Counted from the first letter of the stretch, positions 7,315 to 15,479 are shown. The stretch is DNA of 24,679 nt from Bacteroidota bacterium (GCA_003648575.1 QMPN01000016.1:1-24679); one strand, 5' to 3'. Program-made: numbers and translations. Notes: a model not told the origin generated them from the sequence alone.

Positions 7315-9690
7315 ATGAATAAGTCATTATTGATCCTTCTACTGGTCCTCGCTTTAGGTGCCTGCAACGATACTCAGCGTGATATCCCTGACAATACTTT
7401 TCCTAAAGACTTTTCAGCTTATGTGAACCCTTTTATAGGCACCAGCAAAATGGGACATACTTTTCCGGGAGCAACGGCACCTTTCGGGATGGTTCAACTG
7501 AGCCCGCAAACGAATTTTATCGAAATGTTCGATGAAGACGGGAACTATAACAGCAGAACATATGAGTACTGTGCCGGGTATCAGTATGCAGATTCTATCA
7601 TTATTGGATTTGCGCATACAAACTTCAGCGGAACCGGGCATGCCGACCTGGGTGATTTCCTGATCATGCCAGCTACCGGTGAATTAATCCTTGATCCCCT
7701 TATAACTATGGAAGGGAAAAAGGGCTTTTATTCCGGATTCTTACATGAAAACGAGCATGCTTCACCGGGCTATTATGAGGTGTTGCTTGATGACTATGGT
7801 ATAAGCGCTGAGCTTACAGCCAGTGAAAGGGTGGGTTTTCATCGGTACACTTTCCCAAAGGACGAACAAGCACATATCGTACTGGATTTAGTTTATAACA
7901 TTTACCATCATGACAATAAAAATATATGGTCATTCATCAGGGTGGAAAACGATACAGTGGTGACCGGATACAGACAAACGAAGGGCTGGGCCAGGGATAA
8001 GAAGGTCTTCTTCGCCATGCAGTTTTCAAAACCTTTTGAAAGTTATGGCTACAAAAGGTATAATGAAGAAACCTACAATGGTTTTTACCGGCGCTTCAAC
8101 GAATTTGAGAATTTTCCCGAGATGGCGGGAAAGGATATCAGGGCCTTCTTCAATTTCAATACTGATGAAGGCGAAAAGCTCATGATCAAATTTGCCCTCT
8201 CCCCTGTCAGCACAGCGGGTGCACTTAAGAATATGGAAGAAGAGGTCCCTCACTGGAATTTTGATCAGACCAGGGAAGAAACCGAAGCTAAATGGAATGC
8301 AGAGCTGTCGAAGGTCGAAGTTGTTTGCCTGGATGAAGCCGACATGAGCACGTTCTATACAGCCTTATACCATACATTTCTCACACCGATCATGTATGAA
8401 GATGCAGACGGACAATATCGGGGGCTCGACCAAAACATCCACAGTTCTGAGGGTTTCACCAATTACACCATCTTCTCCCTCTGGGATACCTACAGGGCTC
8501 TTCATCCGCTGTTTAACATCCTCCAGCCCGGCAGGAACAATGACATGATCAAATCCATGCTGGCACATTCAGATCAGAGTGTACATGGGATGCTTCCTAT
8601 CTGGAGCCATTATGCCAATGAGAACTGGTGTATGATCGGCTATCACGCTACTTCTGTCATCGCCGATGCCATGGCTAAGAATGTCGGGGATTTTGATGAA
8701 AAGCATGCTCTGCAAGCCAGTGTCAGCACAGCAAATGTCAGCTATTTTGATGGCCTGGGAGATTATATCCAATATGGCTTTGTTCCTGACGACAGGAGTC
8801 ATTCATCCGTGTCGAAAACCCTTGAATATGCATACAATGACTGGTGCATTGCCCAAATGGCTGCTCAGGTGGGTGATCAGGAAACAGAAATTGAGTTTCT
8901 GAAACGATCCGCTTATTATAAGAATGTTTATGATGCCGGGATTGGTTTCATGCGCCCGAAGCTTTCTGATGGCACATTCAGGGACAACTTTGACCCCATG
9001 GACACCCACGGACAGGGCTTCATTGAAGGAAACGCCTGGAATTATGGATTATATGTACCCCAGAACCCTGAACTTATGATTGAAATGATGGGTGGTAAAG
9101 ACAAGTTCAGTCAACACCTGGATGCTTTATTCACCCAGGAGATCGATGATAAGTACATCGAAAAGCATGAAGACATCACACGTGACGGAATTATAGGAAA
9201 TTATGTTCATGGTAATGAACCGGGGCACCATATCCCCTATCTGTATAACTGGACCAATGAACCCTGGAAAACCCAGGAAAGGGTGCGCATGATCCTTAAG
9301 ACCATGTACGGACCAAATGTTGATGGCCTCTGTGGCAATGATGATGCAGGACAAATGAGTGCCTGGTATGTATTCAGCAGCCTGGGTTTCTATCCGGTTA
9401 CACCCGGATCAATATACTATGCATTGGGGAGCCCTTCAGTAAAAGAAGCGCTTATTCATCTTGAAAATGGAAAAACCCTGAAGATCATAGCCAAAAACCA
9501 GGGCCCTGAGAATGTATATGTAAAAAGTGTAAGCCTGAACGGGAAAAAGATAGAAGGAACTCAACTATCACATCATGAACTCCTGCAGGGAGGAGAACTG
9601 CTGTTTGAGATGAGTGCCAGAGCAATGAAACAGTGCCCGCCTTCGCCTAAGTTTCGGCGGATAAAAAACAGTGTAACAGTGAAACTATGA
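7315..9690 (+). CDS. GH92 alpha-mannosidase lipoprotein
   Basis: The 791-residue protein has a lipoprotein signal ending LALGAC (Cys 17), so it is exported and membrane-anchored. It belongs to glycoside hydrolase family 92, calcium-dependent exo-alpha-mannosidases acting mainly on alpha-1,2 linkages. The N-terminal beta-sandwich opens with YVNPFIGTSKMGHTFPGATA. The (alpha/alpha)6 catalytic region carries EGNAWNY (E571, probable acid), NEPGHH (E635) and GNDDAGQMSAWYVFSSLGFY (D676/D677, probable base region). A normal family C-terminus ends near LLFEMSA. The last ~20 codons come from a repeat element (octamers and a GC-rich inverted element), so the native stop has been replaced and the frame now overlaps the next ATG by four bases. 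No SusC/SusD pair lies nearby, so this is not an obvious polysaccharide utilisation locus. Confidence 0.95.
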   Translation: MNKSLLILLLVLALGACNDTQRDIPDNTFPKDFSAYVNPFIGTSKMGHTFPGATAPFGMVQLSPQTNFIEMFDEDGNYNSRTYEYCAGYQYADSIIIGFAHTNFSGTGHADLGDFLIMPATGELILDPLITMEGKKGFYSGFLHENEHASPGYYEVLLDDYGISAELTASERVGFHRYTFPKDEQAHIVLDLVYNIYHHDNKNIWSFIRVENDTVVTGYRQTKGWARDKKVFFAMQFSKPFESYGYKRYNEETYNGFYRRFNEFENFPEMAGKDIRAFFNFNTDEGEKLMIKFALSPVSTAGALKNMEEEVPHWNFDQTREETEAKWNAELSKVEVVCLDEADMSTFYTALYHTFLTPIMYEDADGQYRGLDQNIHSSEGFTNYTIFSLWDTYRALHPLFNILQPGRNNDMIKSMLAHSDQSVHGMLPIWSHYANENWCMIGYHATSVIADAMAKNVGDFDEKHALQASVSTANVSYFDGLGDYIQYGFVPDDRSHSSVSKTLEYAYNDWCIAQMAAQVGDQETEIEFLKRSAYYKNVYDAGIGFMRPKLSDGTFRDNFDPMDTHGQGFIEGNAWNYGLYVPQNPELMIEMMGGKDKFSQHLDALFTQEIDDKYIEKHEDITRDGIIGNYVHGNEPGHHIPYLYNWTNEPWKTQERVRMILKTMYGPNVDGLCGNDDAGQMSAWYVFSSLGFYPVTPGSIYYALGSPSVKEALIHLENGKTLKIIAKNQGPENVYVKSVSLNGKKIEGTQLSHHELLQGGELLFEMSARAMKQCPPSPKFRRIKNSVTVKL

Positions 9691-9692
9691 AA
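9623..9692. repeat. Composite octamer/inverted-element repeat, copy 1
   Basis: Octamers CAATGAAA and CAGTG lead into a 25-base element at 9636-9660 with arms CCGCC and GGCGG, then ATAAAAAA, then CAGTGTAA, CAGTGAAA and CTATGAAA. The 25-base element differs from the copy at 22782-22806 at two positions. This copy lies inside the GH92 reading frame and runs into the ATG of the reductase gene. Confidence 0.85.
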
Positions 9693-10322
9693 GTAATCGC
9701 ATTTAACGGAAGTCCGAAAGCAGCAGGTAACACATTCCATGCTCTTAAGATAGTGACAGACGAACTTAATCAGGAAGGTATCACAACTGAGATCATTCAT
9801 GTTGGGAATAAAGCCATCCGGGGCTGCCTTGCATGCAATAAGTGTGCTGTTAATAAGGATAAAAAGTGCATCCAATCCAAGGATCCTGTAAATGAATGGA
9901 TTGCCAAAATGATAGAAGCCGACGGCATATTGCTGGGCTCCCCGGTTCATTTTGCATCGATAGCGGGTACCATGAAATCCTTTCTGGACAGGGCTTTCTA
10001 TGTAAATGGAGCAAACAGAGGCTTGTACCGGCACAAGGTCGCTGCCTCAGTAGCTGCAGTACGGCGCTCGGGAGGACTCCCGGCATTCAATGAGCTAAAT
10101 AACTACCTGAACTGTGCCGAAATGCTCATCCCAACATCAAACTACTGGAATGTAATCCACGGCGCTAAACCCGGCGAGGTGGTGAATGATCTTGAGGGCG
10201 TGCAGATCATGCAGGTACTCGGGAGAAACATGGCCTGGCTATTAAAGCTGGTTGAAAATGGGAAAGGGAAAATTCCGGCACCTGAGGCTGTGAAGAAAAG
10301 CTATATGAATTTTATACGGTAG
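9687..10322 (+). CDS. Iron-sulfur flavoprotein-like FMN reductase
   Basis: The 211-residue protein has the flavodoxin-like fold of NAD(P)H-dependent FMN reductases. The phosphate-binding loop is FNGSPKAAGNT (6-16), and GSPVHFASIAGTMKSFLDRA gives the second flavin-contact region. A compact cysteine motif, C47-x2-C50-x2-C53-x7-C61, fits the CX2CX2CX4-7C cluster motif of the iron-sulfur flavoprotein (Isf) family, so it likely binds FMN and a [4Fe-4S] cluster and passes electrons to an unknown acceptor. Plain flavodoxin-fold reductases without a cluster sometimes keep similar cysteines, so the cluster is inferred. The ATG overlaps the GH92 stop as ATGA, but that overlap was created by the repeat and need not mean a functional link. 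A strong terminator follows. Confidence 0.88.
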   Translation: MKVIAFNGSPKAAGNTFHALKIVTDELNQEGITTEIIHVGNKAIRGCLACNKCAVNKDKKCIQSKDPVNEWIAKMIEADGILLGSPVHFASIAGTMKSFLDRAFYVNGANRGLYRHKVAASVAAVRRSGGLPAFNELNNYLNCAEMLIPTSNYWNVIHGAKPGEVVNDLEGVQIMQVLGRNMAWLLKLVENGKGKIPAPEAVKKSYMNFIR

Positions 10323-10396
10323 GCGTTGGGCATTGGGCGTTAAGAATTTCGACATTTCATCGCATACCCCGTACCGCGCACCGCGTACCGAGTACC
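10323..10396. repeat. Two heptamer arrays after the reductase stop
   Basis: Immediately after the TAG come GCGTTGG, GCATTGG and GCGTTAA (10323-10343). After about 18 bases a second array of five units follows: GCATACC, CCGTACC, GCGCACC, GCGTACC, GAGTACC (10362-10396). Both have an exact seven-base period but different words. The second array ends at the foot of the terminator hairpin. Confidence 0.85.
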
Positions 10397-10399
10397 AAA

Positions 10400-10429
10400 A
10401 AAAATCCCGGCCTTGTGGTCGGGATTTTT
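10400..10429. terminator. Bidirectional intrinsic terminator
   Basis: A 13-bp stem with one G-T wobble (arms 10400-10412 and 10417-10429, GC core TCCCGGCC and GGTCGGGA) and a TTGT loop. The arms end in A and T runs, so a U tract follows the hairpin on either strand. It serves the reductase gene (+) and the small gene at 10431-10598 (-), whose stop codon is one base away. Confidence 0.9.
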
Positions 10430-10430
10430 A

Positions 10431-10598
10431 TTAGTTCATAAGCAAATTGACCTGTCCGGTCATCTTAGTGTGCACAACATCCAGCGCTTTGGCATAGGCG
10501 AAAATATTATTCAGGGCTTGCTTCCCCGGCCCGTTGATGAGCGCTTTTCTCAATTTTGTTGTGTCTGAATGATGTTTTGGAGTAAAGGTTTTCGGCAT
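10431..10598 (-). CDS. Conserved-looking 55-residue basic protein
   Basis: A short frame from the ATG at 10598 to a TAA at 10431 encodes 55 residues beginning MPKTFTPKHHSDTTKLRKAL. The middle reads GKQALNNIFAYAKALDVVHT and the end is TGQVNLLMN. It is soluble and basic, with a probable amphipathic helix at NNIFAYAKAL. I believe similar small proteins with a NIFAYAKAL-type segment occur in other Bacteroidota, but I cannot name a family or function. Its stop is one base from a strong terminator, which fits a single-gene transcript. An inverted repeat CGTTAGT...ACTAACG lies just upstream (10607-10642). Confidence 0.65.
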   Translation of the reverse strand: MPKTFTPKHHSDTTKLRKALINGPGKQALNNIFAYAKALDVVHTKMTGQVNLLMN

Positions 10599-10606
10599 GT
10601 ACGTAT

Positions 10607-10642
10607 CGTTAGTTAAAAAATGTTAAGAACACATTACTAACG
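10607..10642. promoter_or_regulatory. Inverted repeat upstream of small gene
   Basis: Perfect seven-base arms CGTTAGT (10607-10613) and ACTAACG (10636-10642) are separated by 22 bases that contain a smaller dyad, TGTT-AAG-AACA. It begins nine bases before the ATG of the 55-residue gene, a plausible operator or leader hairpin. Confidence 0.35.
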
Positions 10643-10737
10643 CAAGCTGATGAAGCTTTATTATATCCCCATCAAAAAAAACAAACCATAAGGCTTAATT
10701 GAAACAGGTCCTGACTGCTAATTCCTCGTTTCTAGAG

Positions 10738-10765
10738 CTTTGAACTCCGAGCTCCGAACTTTTAT
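10738..10765. repeat. Heptamer array after the sigma factor stop
   Basis: On the plus strand the units are CTTTGAA, CTCCGAG, CTCCGAA and CTTTTAT. Read in the direction of the sigma gene, the first unit shares bases with the TAA stop and further, more diverged heptamers may extend toward 10715. Confidence 0.7.
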
Positions 10766-11349
10766 CTTGTCAGGACAATATTTTTTTCCTGGATAAGCTT
10801 CCGCAGGTTGATCAATGCATAACGCATGCGTCCAAGTGCCGTATTGATGCTTACATCGGTCTGCTCCGCAATATCTTTAAAGCTCATATCGGAGTAATGG
10901 CGCATGAAGAGTACTTCTTTCTGCTCCTGAGGCAGGTGCTCGATAAGTTCACGAACATCGCTGTGTATCTGATCGATGATCATCTTTTCTTCAACAGATA
11001 CATCGGTAAACTGTATGGTATCGAAAATGTCGAAATCATGATTGTCGTTATCAATAACCGGAATACGTTTCGACTTTCTGAAATAATCGATGATGAGGTT
11101 ATGCGCAATACGCATGACCCATTGTATGAATTTTCCTTCTTCCTTGTACGATCCCGCCTGGATAGTATTGATAACCTTGATAAAGGTATCCTGGAAAATG
11201 TCATCAGCAAGTTGCTTATCCTTAACAACCATAAGGATATACGCAAAGACTCTGTTTTTATGACGGTGGATGATAAGTTCGAGACTGTTCTGGTTACCGT
11301 CTAAATATTCAGTAATTAACTGGCTGTCGCTAGCTTTACAGGCTTTCAT
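10762..11349 (-). CDS. ECF-type sigma-70 family sigma factor
   Basis: The 195-residue protein is a small sigma factor with region 2 (~residues 22-95) and region 4 (~135-185) only. Region 2 contains LADDIFQDTFIKVI and the -10-melting segment KFIQWVMRIAHNLIIDYFRK. Region 4 has the LPQEQKEVLFMRHYSDMSFKDIAEQ helix-turn-helix ending in TALGRMRYALINLRKL. It directs RNA polymerase to its own promoter set, which I cannot infer here. No anti-sigma factor or FecR-like gene is adjacent, so it is not a FecI-type iron system. It is divergent from uvrA across 225 bases and has a long leader if the -7 element at 11490-11497 is used. Confidence 0.93.
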   Translation of the reverse strand: MKACKASDSQLITEYLDGNQNSLELIIHRHKNRVFAYILMVVKDKQLADDIFQDTFIKVINTIQAGSYKEEGKFIQWVMRIAHNLIIDYFRKSKRIPVIDNDNHDFDIFDTIQFTDVSVEEKMIIDQIHSDVRELIEHLPQEQKEVLFMRHYSDMSFKDIAEQTDVSINTALGRMRYALINLRKLIQEKNIVLTR

Positions 11350-11489
11350 AGGCCTCCCTTTTTAGAGTGTGGTTAAGTTAAAAAGGGTAAATATTAATCG
11401 ATAATTAGTCTCCTATTTTTCCCCCGCGTGGGGAGTTAGTGAATGACTGTTTATACTGCACAGTCGTAATTTTTGTTGCGATAACCATG

Positions 11490-11497
11490 CAAATATA
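11490..11497 (-). promoter_or_regulatory. Candidate -7 element of sigma factor gene
   Basis: The minus strand reads TATATTTG, matching TAnnTTTG. It predicts a leader of about 130 bases, which contains a CCCC-GCGT-GGGG mini-hairpin near 11420. A leader this long could carry regulation. Confidence 0.4.
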
Positions 11498-11530
11498 GCC
11501 AAATATCGACCAAATGCAAGTTTTTTAAGT

Positions 11531-11538
11531 TATTTTTG
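11531..11538 (+). promoter_or_regulatory. Candidate -7 element of uvrA
   Basis: TATTTTTG matches TAnnTTTG and predicts transcription start near 11545, about 30 bases before the uvrA ATG at 11575. It also rules against a TTG start at 11536, which lies inside it. Confidence 0.5.
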
Positions 11539-11574
11539 CATTTTTCCATAAAAAAGCAATCACTAATATTTAAT

Positions 11575-14388
11575 ATGAAACATCCTGATCCTAAGGATTT
11601 TATTTATATAAAAGGTGCCAGGGTCCACAACCTGAAAAATATCGATGTGCAGATTCCAAGGAATAAACTCATCGTTATAACGGGCTTGTCAGGATCAGGG
11701 AAATCATCCCTGGCCTTCGATACCCTATATGCTGACGGGCAAAGGCGGTACGTGGAAAGCCTGAGTTCATACGCCAGGCAATTCCTTGGCAGGATGAGCA
11801 AGCCGGAGGTAGACCTTATCACGGGCGTCTCCCCCGCTATAGCCATTGAACAAAAGGTGAATACACGTAATCCCAGGTCGACCGTTGGCACCTCTACCGA
11901 GATCTACGAATACCTCAAGCTTTTATTCGCCAGAATCGGAAAGACCTATTCTCCGGTTTCGGGGAAACTGGTTAAAAGGCATACGGTCGAAAATGTTACT
12001 GCATATATATTAAAGCAGGAAGAAGAGACTGAAGTCAGGATCATGGCTCCGCTCATACTGAAACAGGATAGAAGCGTGCTTGATCACCTGAATGTATTGC
12101 ATCAGCAGGGATTCAGCCGCATTGTGCTTAAGGGAGAGATGCTTCGGATCACAGATGTTTTCGAAAAAAATCATATCCCCGATAAAACCGATGACATCTA
12201 TGTTTTGGTAGACCGCATCATTGTTCATGCGGATGACAGCGATCTGGAGGCCAGGATAGCTGATTCAGTACAAACCGCTTTCTATGAAGGGGATGGAAGT
12301 TGTATAATCGATATACAGGGAAAGAAAAAGCAAACACGAGCATTCAGCAACCGCTTCGAACTGGATGGGATCACTTTTGAGAATCCTTCAGTAAACCTTT
12401 TTACCTTTAATAATCCTTACGGTGCATGCAAAAGCTGTGAAGGCTTTGGCAGCATTATCGGCATCGACCCCGACCTGGTCATTCCCAACAAGGGGCTATC
12501 GATATATGAAGATGCCATCGCCTGCTGGAAAGGTGAAAAGATGAGCCAGTGGAAGCACACCCTCCTTTCCAATGCACACAAATTCGATTTCCCGGTACAT
12601 AAACCTATTTATAAACTCAGCGAGGCAGATTATGGGCTTCTGTGGACGGGAAATGAATACTTCGATGGCATTAACGACTTCTTCAAGGAAGTTGAAGAAC
12701 AAACATACAAGATCCAATACAGGGTAATGCTTTCCCGCTACCGCGGAAAGACCGCCTGCCCTGAATGTAAGGGTACCCGCCTGAGGAATGACGCGAACTT
12801 TGTGCAGGTAGATGGTATGAACATCAGTGATGCCGTAATAATGCCTGTAGAGCGCTTACTTGAAAAAATTAAGGGACTAAAGCTGAACGAGCATGACAGC
12901 AAAGTAGCCAAGCGTCTGATCATAGAGATCAACAACCGCCTTCAATACCTGGCAGATGTCGGACTTGGATACCTGAATATGAACCGCCTGTCGTCATCTC
13001 TTTCCGGTGGTGAGTCACAACGAATAAACCTGGCCACTTCATTGGGTAGCAGCCTGGTGGGATCCATGTATATCCTGGATGAGCCAAGTATCGGACTACA
13101 TCCACGAGACACACACCGGCTCATTCTTATCCTCAAGCAATTACGTGACCTGGGTAACACTGTGATCGTGGTAGAGCATGACCAGGATATCATCCGTGCT
13201 GCCGATCATGTTATTGATATAGGTCCCATGGCCGGCAGCAAAGGTGGTGAAGTGATTTTCAGTGGTCCATTTAAGGAGCTGATGAAAGACAAAGAGAGCC
13301 TGACAGCCAGATACATGAGTGGCGAAATGAAGATCAACACCCCCGATAAAAGGAGAAAATGGAAAGAATTCATCAGGGTGCATGGCGCCATGGAAAACAA
13401 CCTGAAAAATCTGGATGTAAGCTTCCCCCTGAATGTATTAAGTGTGGTTACCGGTGTCAGCGGCTCCGGAAAATCATCCCTTGTTAGCAAGATCCTCTTC
13501 CCTGCATTGAAAAAACTATATGGCGGTTATGCCGGGCGCACAGGCAAATATTTACGCCTTTCAGGTGATACAGACAGAATACGCGCTCTGGAATTTGTAG
13601 ACCAGAACCCTATTGGACGATCATCCCGTTCTAATCCTGCTACGTATATCAAAGCATTTGACGATATCCGTGCACTCTTTTCCGACCAGCAACTGTCGAA
13701 GGTGAGGAATTACAAACCCGGTTTCTTTTCATTTAATGTACCCGGAGGGAGATGTGAGGAATGTGCAGGCGAAGGTGTGGTCAAAATTGAAATGCAGTTT
13801 ATGGCCGACATTTATCTCAAATGTGATCATTGTCATGGCACACGCTTCAAGGAAGAAGTACTGGAGATCCGTTATAATGGTAAGAACATCAGCGACATCC
13901 TCGAGCTGACCATCGATGAGGCAGTATCCTTTTTCGAAGGAGTGCAAAAACCGGATGCTGCCATAAAAAGAATTATTAGCAAGTTAAAACCACTACAAGA
14001 TGTGGGCTTAGGATACCTTCGGATGGGACAGTCGTCGAGCACACTCAGTGGTGGTGAGGCACAACGTATCAAACTGGCGTATTTCCTTTCAAGGGGCAGC
14101 CACGAAGCCCCTACCCTTTTTATTTTCGATGAGCCAACCACAGGCTTGCACTTCCATGATATCCATAATCTGCTGAATGCACTGTATGCATTGCTGGATA
14201 CCGGTCATACTGTTTTGATCATTGAGCACAACCAGGAGGTGATCAAAGCTGCCGACTGGATTATCGACCTCGGCCCCGAGGGTGGAGATGAAGGCGGTGC
14301 GCTCGTTTTCGAAGGCACACCGGAGGATATTGTGAGTGAGAAAAATTCGTATACCGGTAAGTACCTGGATGAATTGCTATCCATTTGA
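11575..14388 (+). CDS. uvrA: UvrA excinuclease ATPase subunit
   Basis: The 937-residue protein is the damage-recognition ATPase of UvrABC nucleotide excision repair. Each half has an ABC ATPase: Walker [10 protein letters not shown] at 37-45 and GVSGSGKS at 627-634, signatures [12 protein letters not shown] and [12 protein letters not shown], and Walker [12 protein letters not shown] and [11 protein letters not shown]. The C-terminal zinc finger is intact (CEEC ... CDHC). The N-terminal zinc module is altered: where E. coli has a CPIC pair there is [16 protein letters not shown], leaving only CKSC. I believe this loss is common in Bacteroidota UvrA. The ATG at 11575 ([10 protein letters not shown]) was preferred to an upstream TTG because it lies downstream of the promoter and fits the family start. 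Heptamer repeats begin eight bases after the stop. Confidence 0.98.
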   Translation: MKHPDPKDFIYIKGARVHNLKNIDVQIPRNKLIVITGLSGSGKSSLAFDTLYADGQRRYVESLSSYARQFLGRMSKPEVDLITGVSPAIAIEQKVNTRNPRSTVGTSTEIYEYLKLLFARIGKTYSPVSGKLVKRHTVENVTAYILKQEEETEVRIMAPLILKQDRSVLDHLNVLHQQGFSRIVLKGEMLRITDVFEKNHIPDKTDDIYVLVDRIIVHADDSDLEARIADSVQTAFYEGDGSCIIDIQGKKKQTRAFSNRFELDGITFENPSVNLFTFNNPYGACKSCEGFGSIIGIDPDLVIPNKGLSIYEDAIACWKGEKMSQWKHTLLSNAHKFDFPVHKPIYKLSEADYGLLWTGNEYFDGINDFFKEVEEQTYKIQYRVMLSRYRGKTACPECKGTRLRNDANFVQVDGMNISDAVIMPVERLLEKIKGLKLNEHDSKVAKRLIIEINNRLQYLADVGLGYLNMNRLSSSLSGGESQRINLATSLGSSLVGSMYILDEPSIGLHPRDTHRLILILKQLRDLGNTVIVVEHDQDIIRAADHVIDIGPMAGSKGGEVIFSGPFKELMKDKESLTARYMSGEMKINTPDKRRKWKEFIRVHGAMENNLKNLDVSFPLNVLSVVTGVSGSGKSSLVSKILFPALKKLYGGYAGRTGKYLRLSGDTDRIRALEFVDQNPIGRSSRSNPATYIKAFDDIRALFSDQQLSKVRNYKPGFFSFNVPGGRCEECAGEGVVKIEMQFMADIYLKCDHCHGTRFKEEVLEIRYNGKNISDILELTIDEAVSFFEGVQKPDAAIKRIISKLKPLQDVGLGYLRMGQSSSTLSGGEAQRIKLAYFLSRGSHEAPTLFIFDEPTTGLHFHDIHNLLNALYALLDTGHTVLIIEHNQEVIKAADWIIDLGPEGGDEGGALVFEGTPEDIVSEKNSYTGKYLDELLSI

Positions 14389-14396
14389 CATTTTAA

Positions 14397-14508
14397 GTGT
14401 TGAGTGTTGAGTGTTGAGGGTTGAGGGTTGAGTGTTTGGAAATGTGGGATGGAGAAGGTAGAAGGTGATTTAAGATTTAAGATAGAAGATTTAAGATAGA
14501 AGAAGTAA
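14397..14508. repeat. Sixteen in-phase heptamers, several words
   Basis: Units in order: GTGTTGA three times, GGGTTGA twice, GTGTTTG, GAAATGT, GGGATGG, AGAAGGT twice, GATTTAA twice, GATAGAA, GATTTAA, GATAGAA, GAAGTAA. All 112 bases keep one seven-base phase although the word changes at least twice. Almost every unit starts with G, and the strand is strongly purine-biased. Confidence 0.85.
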
Positions 14509-14513
14509 ATGAT

Positions 14514-14561
14514 ACCACCCCCCTATAAAATGATAGCGGGGTGGTTGAGACACCCCGCTAT
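14514..14561. terminator. Hairpin with alternative pairing, uvrA/regulator gap
   Basis: A perfect 11-bp stem (ATAGCGGGGTG at 14533-14543, CACCCCGCTAT at 14551-14561, 7-base loop) lies between the convergent uvrA and response-regulator genes. An upstream ACCACCCC (14514-14521) can pair instead with GGGGTGGT (14538-14545), so two folds exclude each other. There is no T run, so it is either a Rho-independent terminator of poor quality, a transcript-end-stabilising hairpin, or an attenuator-like switch. Confidence 0.55.
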
Positions 14562-14663
14562 ACAAAACCCAAATCTAATAAATTACGATACGATTACGGA
14601 GCAAATGTATGAAGAAAAGGTATATGACGTCAATAGGTTTATACCTCATAAATTCCGAGGGAA

Positions 14664-14695
14664 TACACGTAAGCCCCTACGTAAAAACACGTAAG
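14664..14695. promoter_or_regulatory. Three ACGTAA half-sites near regulator 3' end
   Basis: ACGTAA occurs at 14667, 14679 and 14689, each preceded by C or T (TACACGTAAG, CTACGTAA, ACACGTAAG), spaced 12 and 10 bases apart. Related ACGTAG sequence forms the palindrome on the other side of the response-regulator gene. A binding site for that regulator is possible. Confidence 0.3.
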
Positions 14696-14702
14696 TCCAC
14701 GA

Positions 14703-15353
14703 TCAGATCTTAATGATGTTATTCTGTATGGCATATATCACCAATTCCGCGGTAGAGTAGATGTTCAGCTTCTTCATCAGGTTATGTTTATGGGTTTCCA
14801 CGGTCCTGATGCTGATAAAAAGCTTATCGGCGATCTGTTTATTGCTCAATCCCTGGCTCATGTGCTTCAGCACTTCCATTTCCCTCTCTGAGAGAGGAAC
14901 CTCCTGCTTCATTTTCTTATCTTTCTCCGATTTCAGGTAGCTGGAAATAAATTTCTCACTTACAATACCCTTCATGAACTTTTGTCCGTCGTTTACCATA
15001 TGGATGGCCTCGATCAGTTCCTGGGGTTTGAAGTTCTTGGGTACATATCCATAGGCGCCGGCTTCGAAACCCTGGGTGATGAGCGTCTCATCCACATGAG
15101 AGGTATAATAAATAACACGGCAGAGCGGATATTGAGAAGTAATCTTTTCTGTTACCTCTATTCCGGAGACCTCAGGAAGGTTGATGTCCATAATGACAAT
15201 ATCGGGCCTGAATTCCTCCACTTTACGCATGGCTTCTTCACTGTCAAGAGCGTATCCAACAATCTCAAGTTCATCATATGGCTCAAGCAAGGTCTTGATT
15301 CCTTTGATCACAACTTCATGGTCTTCGACGATAAGTATCCTGATTTTCTTCAT
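14703..15353 (-). CDS. NarL/FixJ-family response regulator
   Basis: The 216-residue protein has an N-terminal receiver domain (~1-120) and a C-terminal LuxR-type helix-turn-helix (~150-212). Receiver residues are all present: E10/D11 acidic pair, phospho-acceptor D56 (IVIMDINLP), T84 and K106 (YVPKNFKP). The DNA-binding part reads LSEREMEVLKHMSQGLSNKQ and continues IADKLFISIRTVETHKHNLM. It should be a transcription regulator activated by phosphorylation. It is divergent from the hybrid kinase gene across 181 bases containing a palindrome, so that kinase is the natural partner, although the kinase lacks a periplasmic sensor. Targets are unknown. Confidence 0.95.
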   Translation of the reverse strand: MKKIRILIVEDHEVVIKGIKTLLEPYDELEIVGYALDSEEAMRKVEEFRPDIVIMDINLPEVSGIEVTEKITSQYPLCRVIYYTSHVDETLITQGFEAGAYGYVPKNFKPQELIEAIHMVNDGQKFMKGIVSEKFISSYLKSEKDKKMKQEVPLSEREMEVLKHMSQGLSNKQIADKLFISIRTVETHKHNLMKKLNIYSTAELVIYAIQNNIIKI

Positions 15354-15457
15354 AAAAATTTCAATTAGAACAACTTAGTAATGAACAAATTAAAGCCTTA
15401 GAGTCGTAAAATTACTGTTTTCTAAGCATAATCCACTACCTACTTCTACGGAAAATA

Positions 15458-15479
15458 CTCTACGTAGTTTCACGTAGAG
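15458..15479. promoter_or_regulatory. Palindrome in the regulator/kinase divergent promoter
   Basis: Perfect eight-base arms CTCTACGT (15458-15465) and ACGTAGAG (15472-15479) with a six-base spacer. It lies 20 bases upstream of the kinase -7 element and about 105 bases before the regulator ATG. The position suits an activator or autoregulator site, most simply for the adjacent LuxR-type regulator. A further half-site TCTACG occurs at 15445-15450. Confidence 0.5.

Noticed and set aside
7315..10322. Polysaccharide utilisation locus
   Set aside because: The GH92 gene is alone, with no SusC/SusD pair, sensor or other carbohydrate enzyme nearby.
10898..11304. Plus-strand frame opposite the sigma factor
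   Set aside because: Antisense shadow of a clear sigma-70 family gene.
14509..14694. 61-codon plus-strand frame between uvrA and the response regulator
   Set aside because: It begins in the hairpin region and runs across the ACGTAA motifs; the product has no recognisable pattern.
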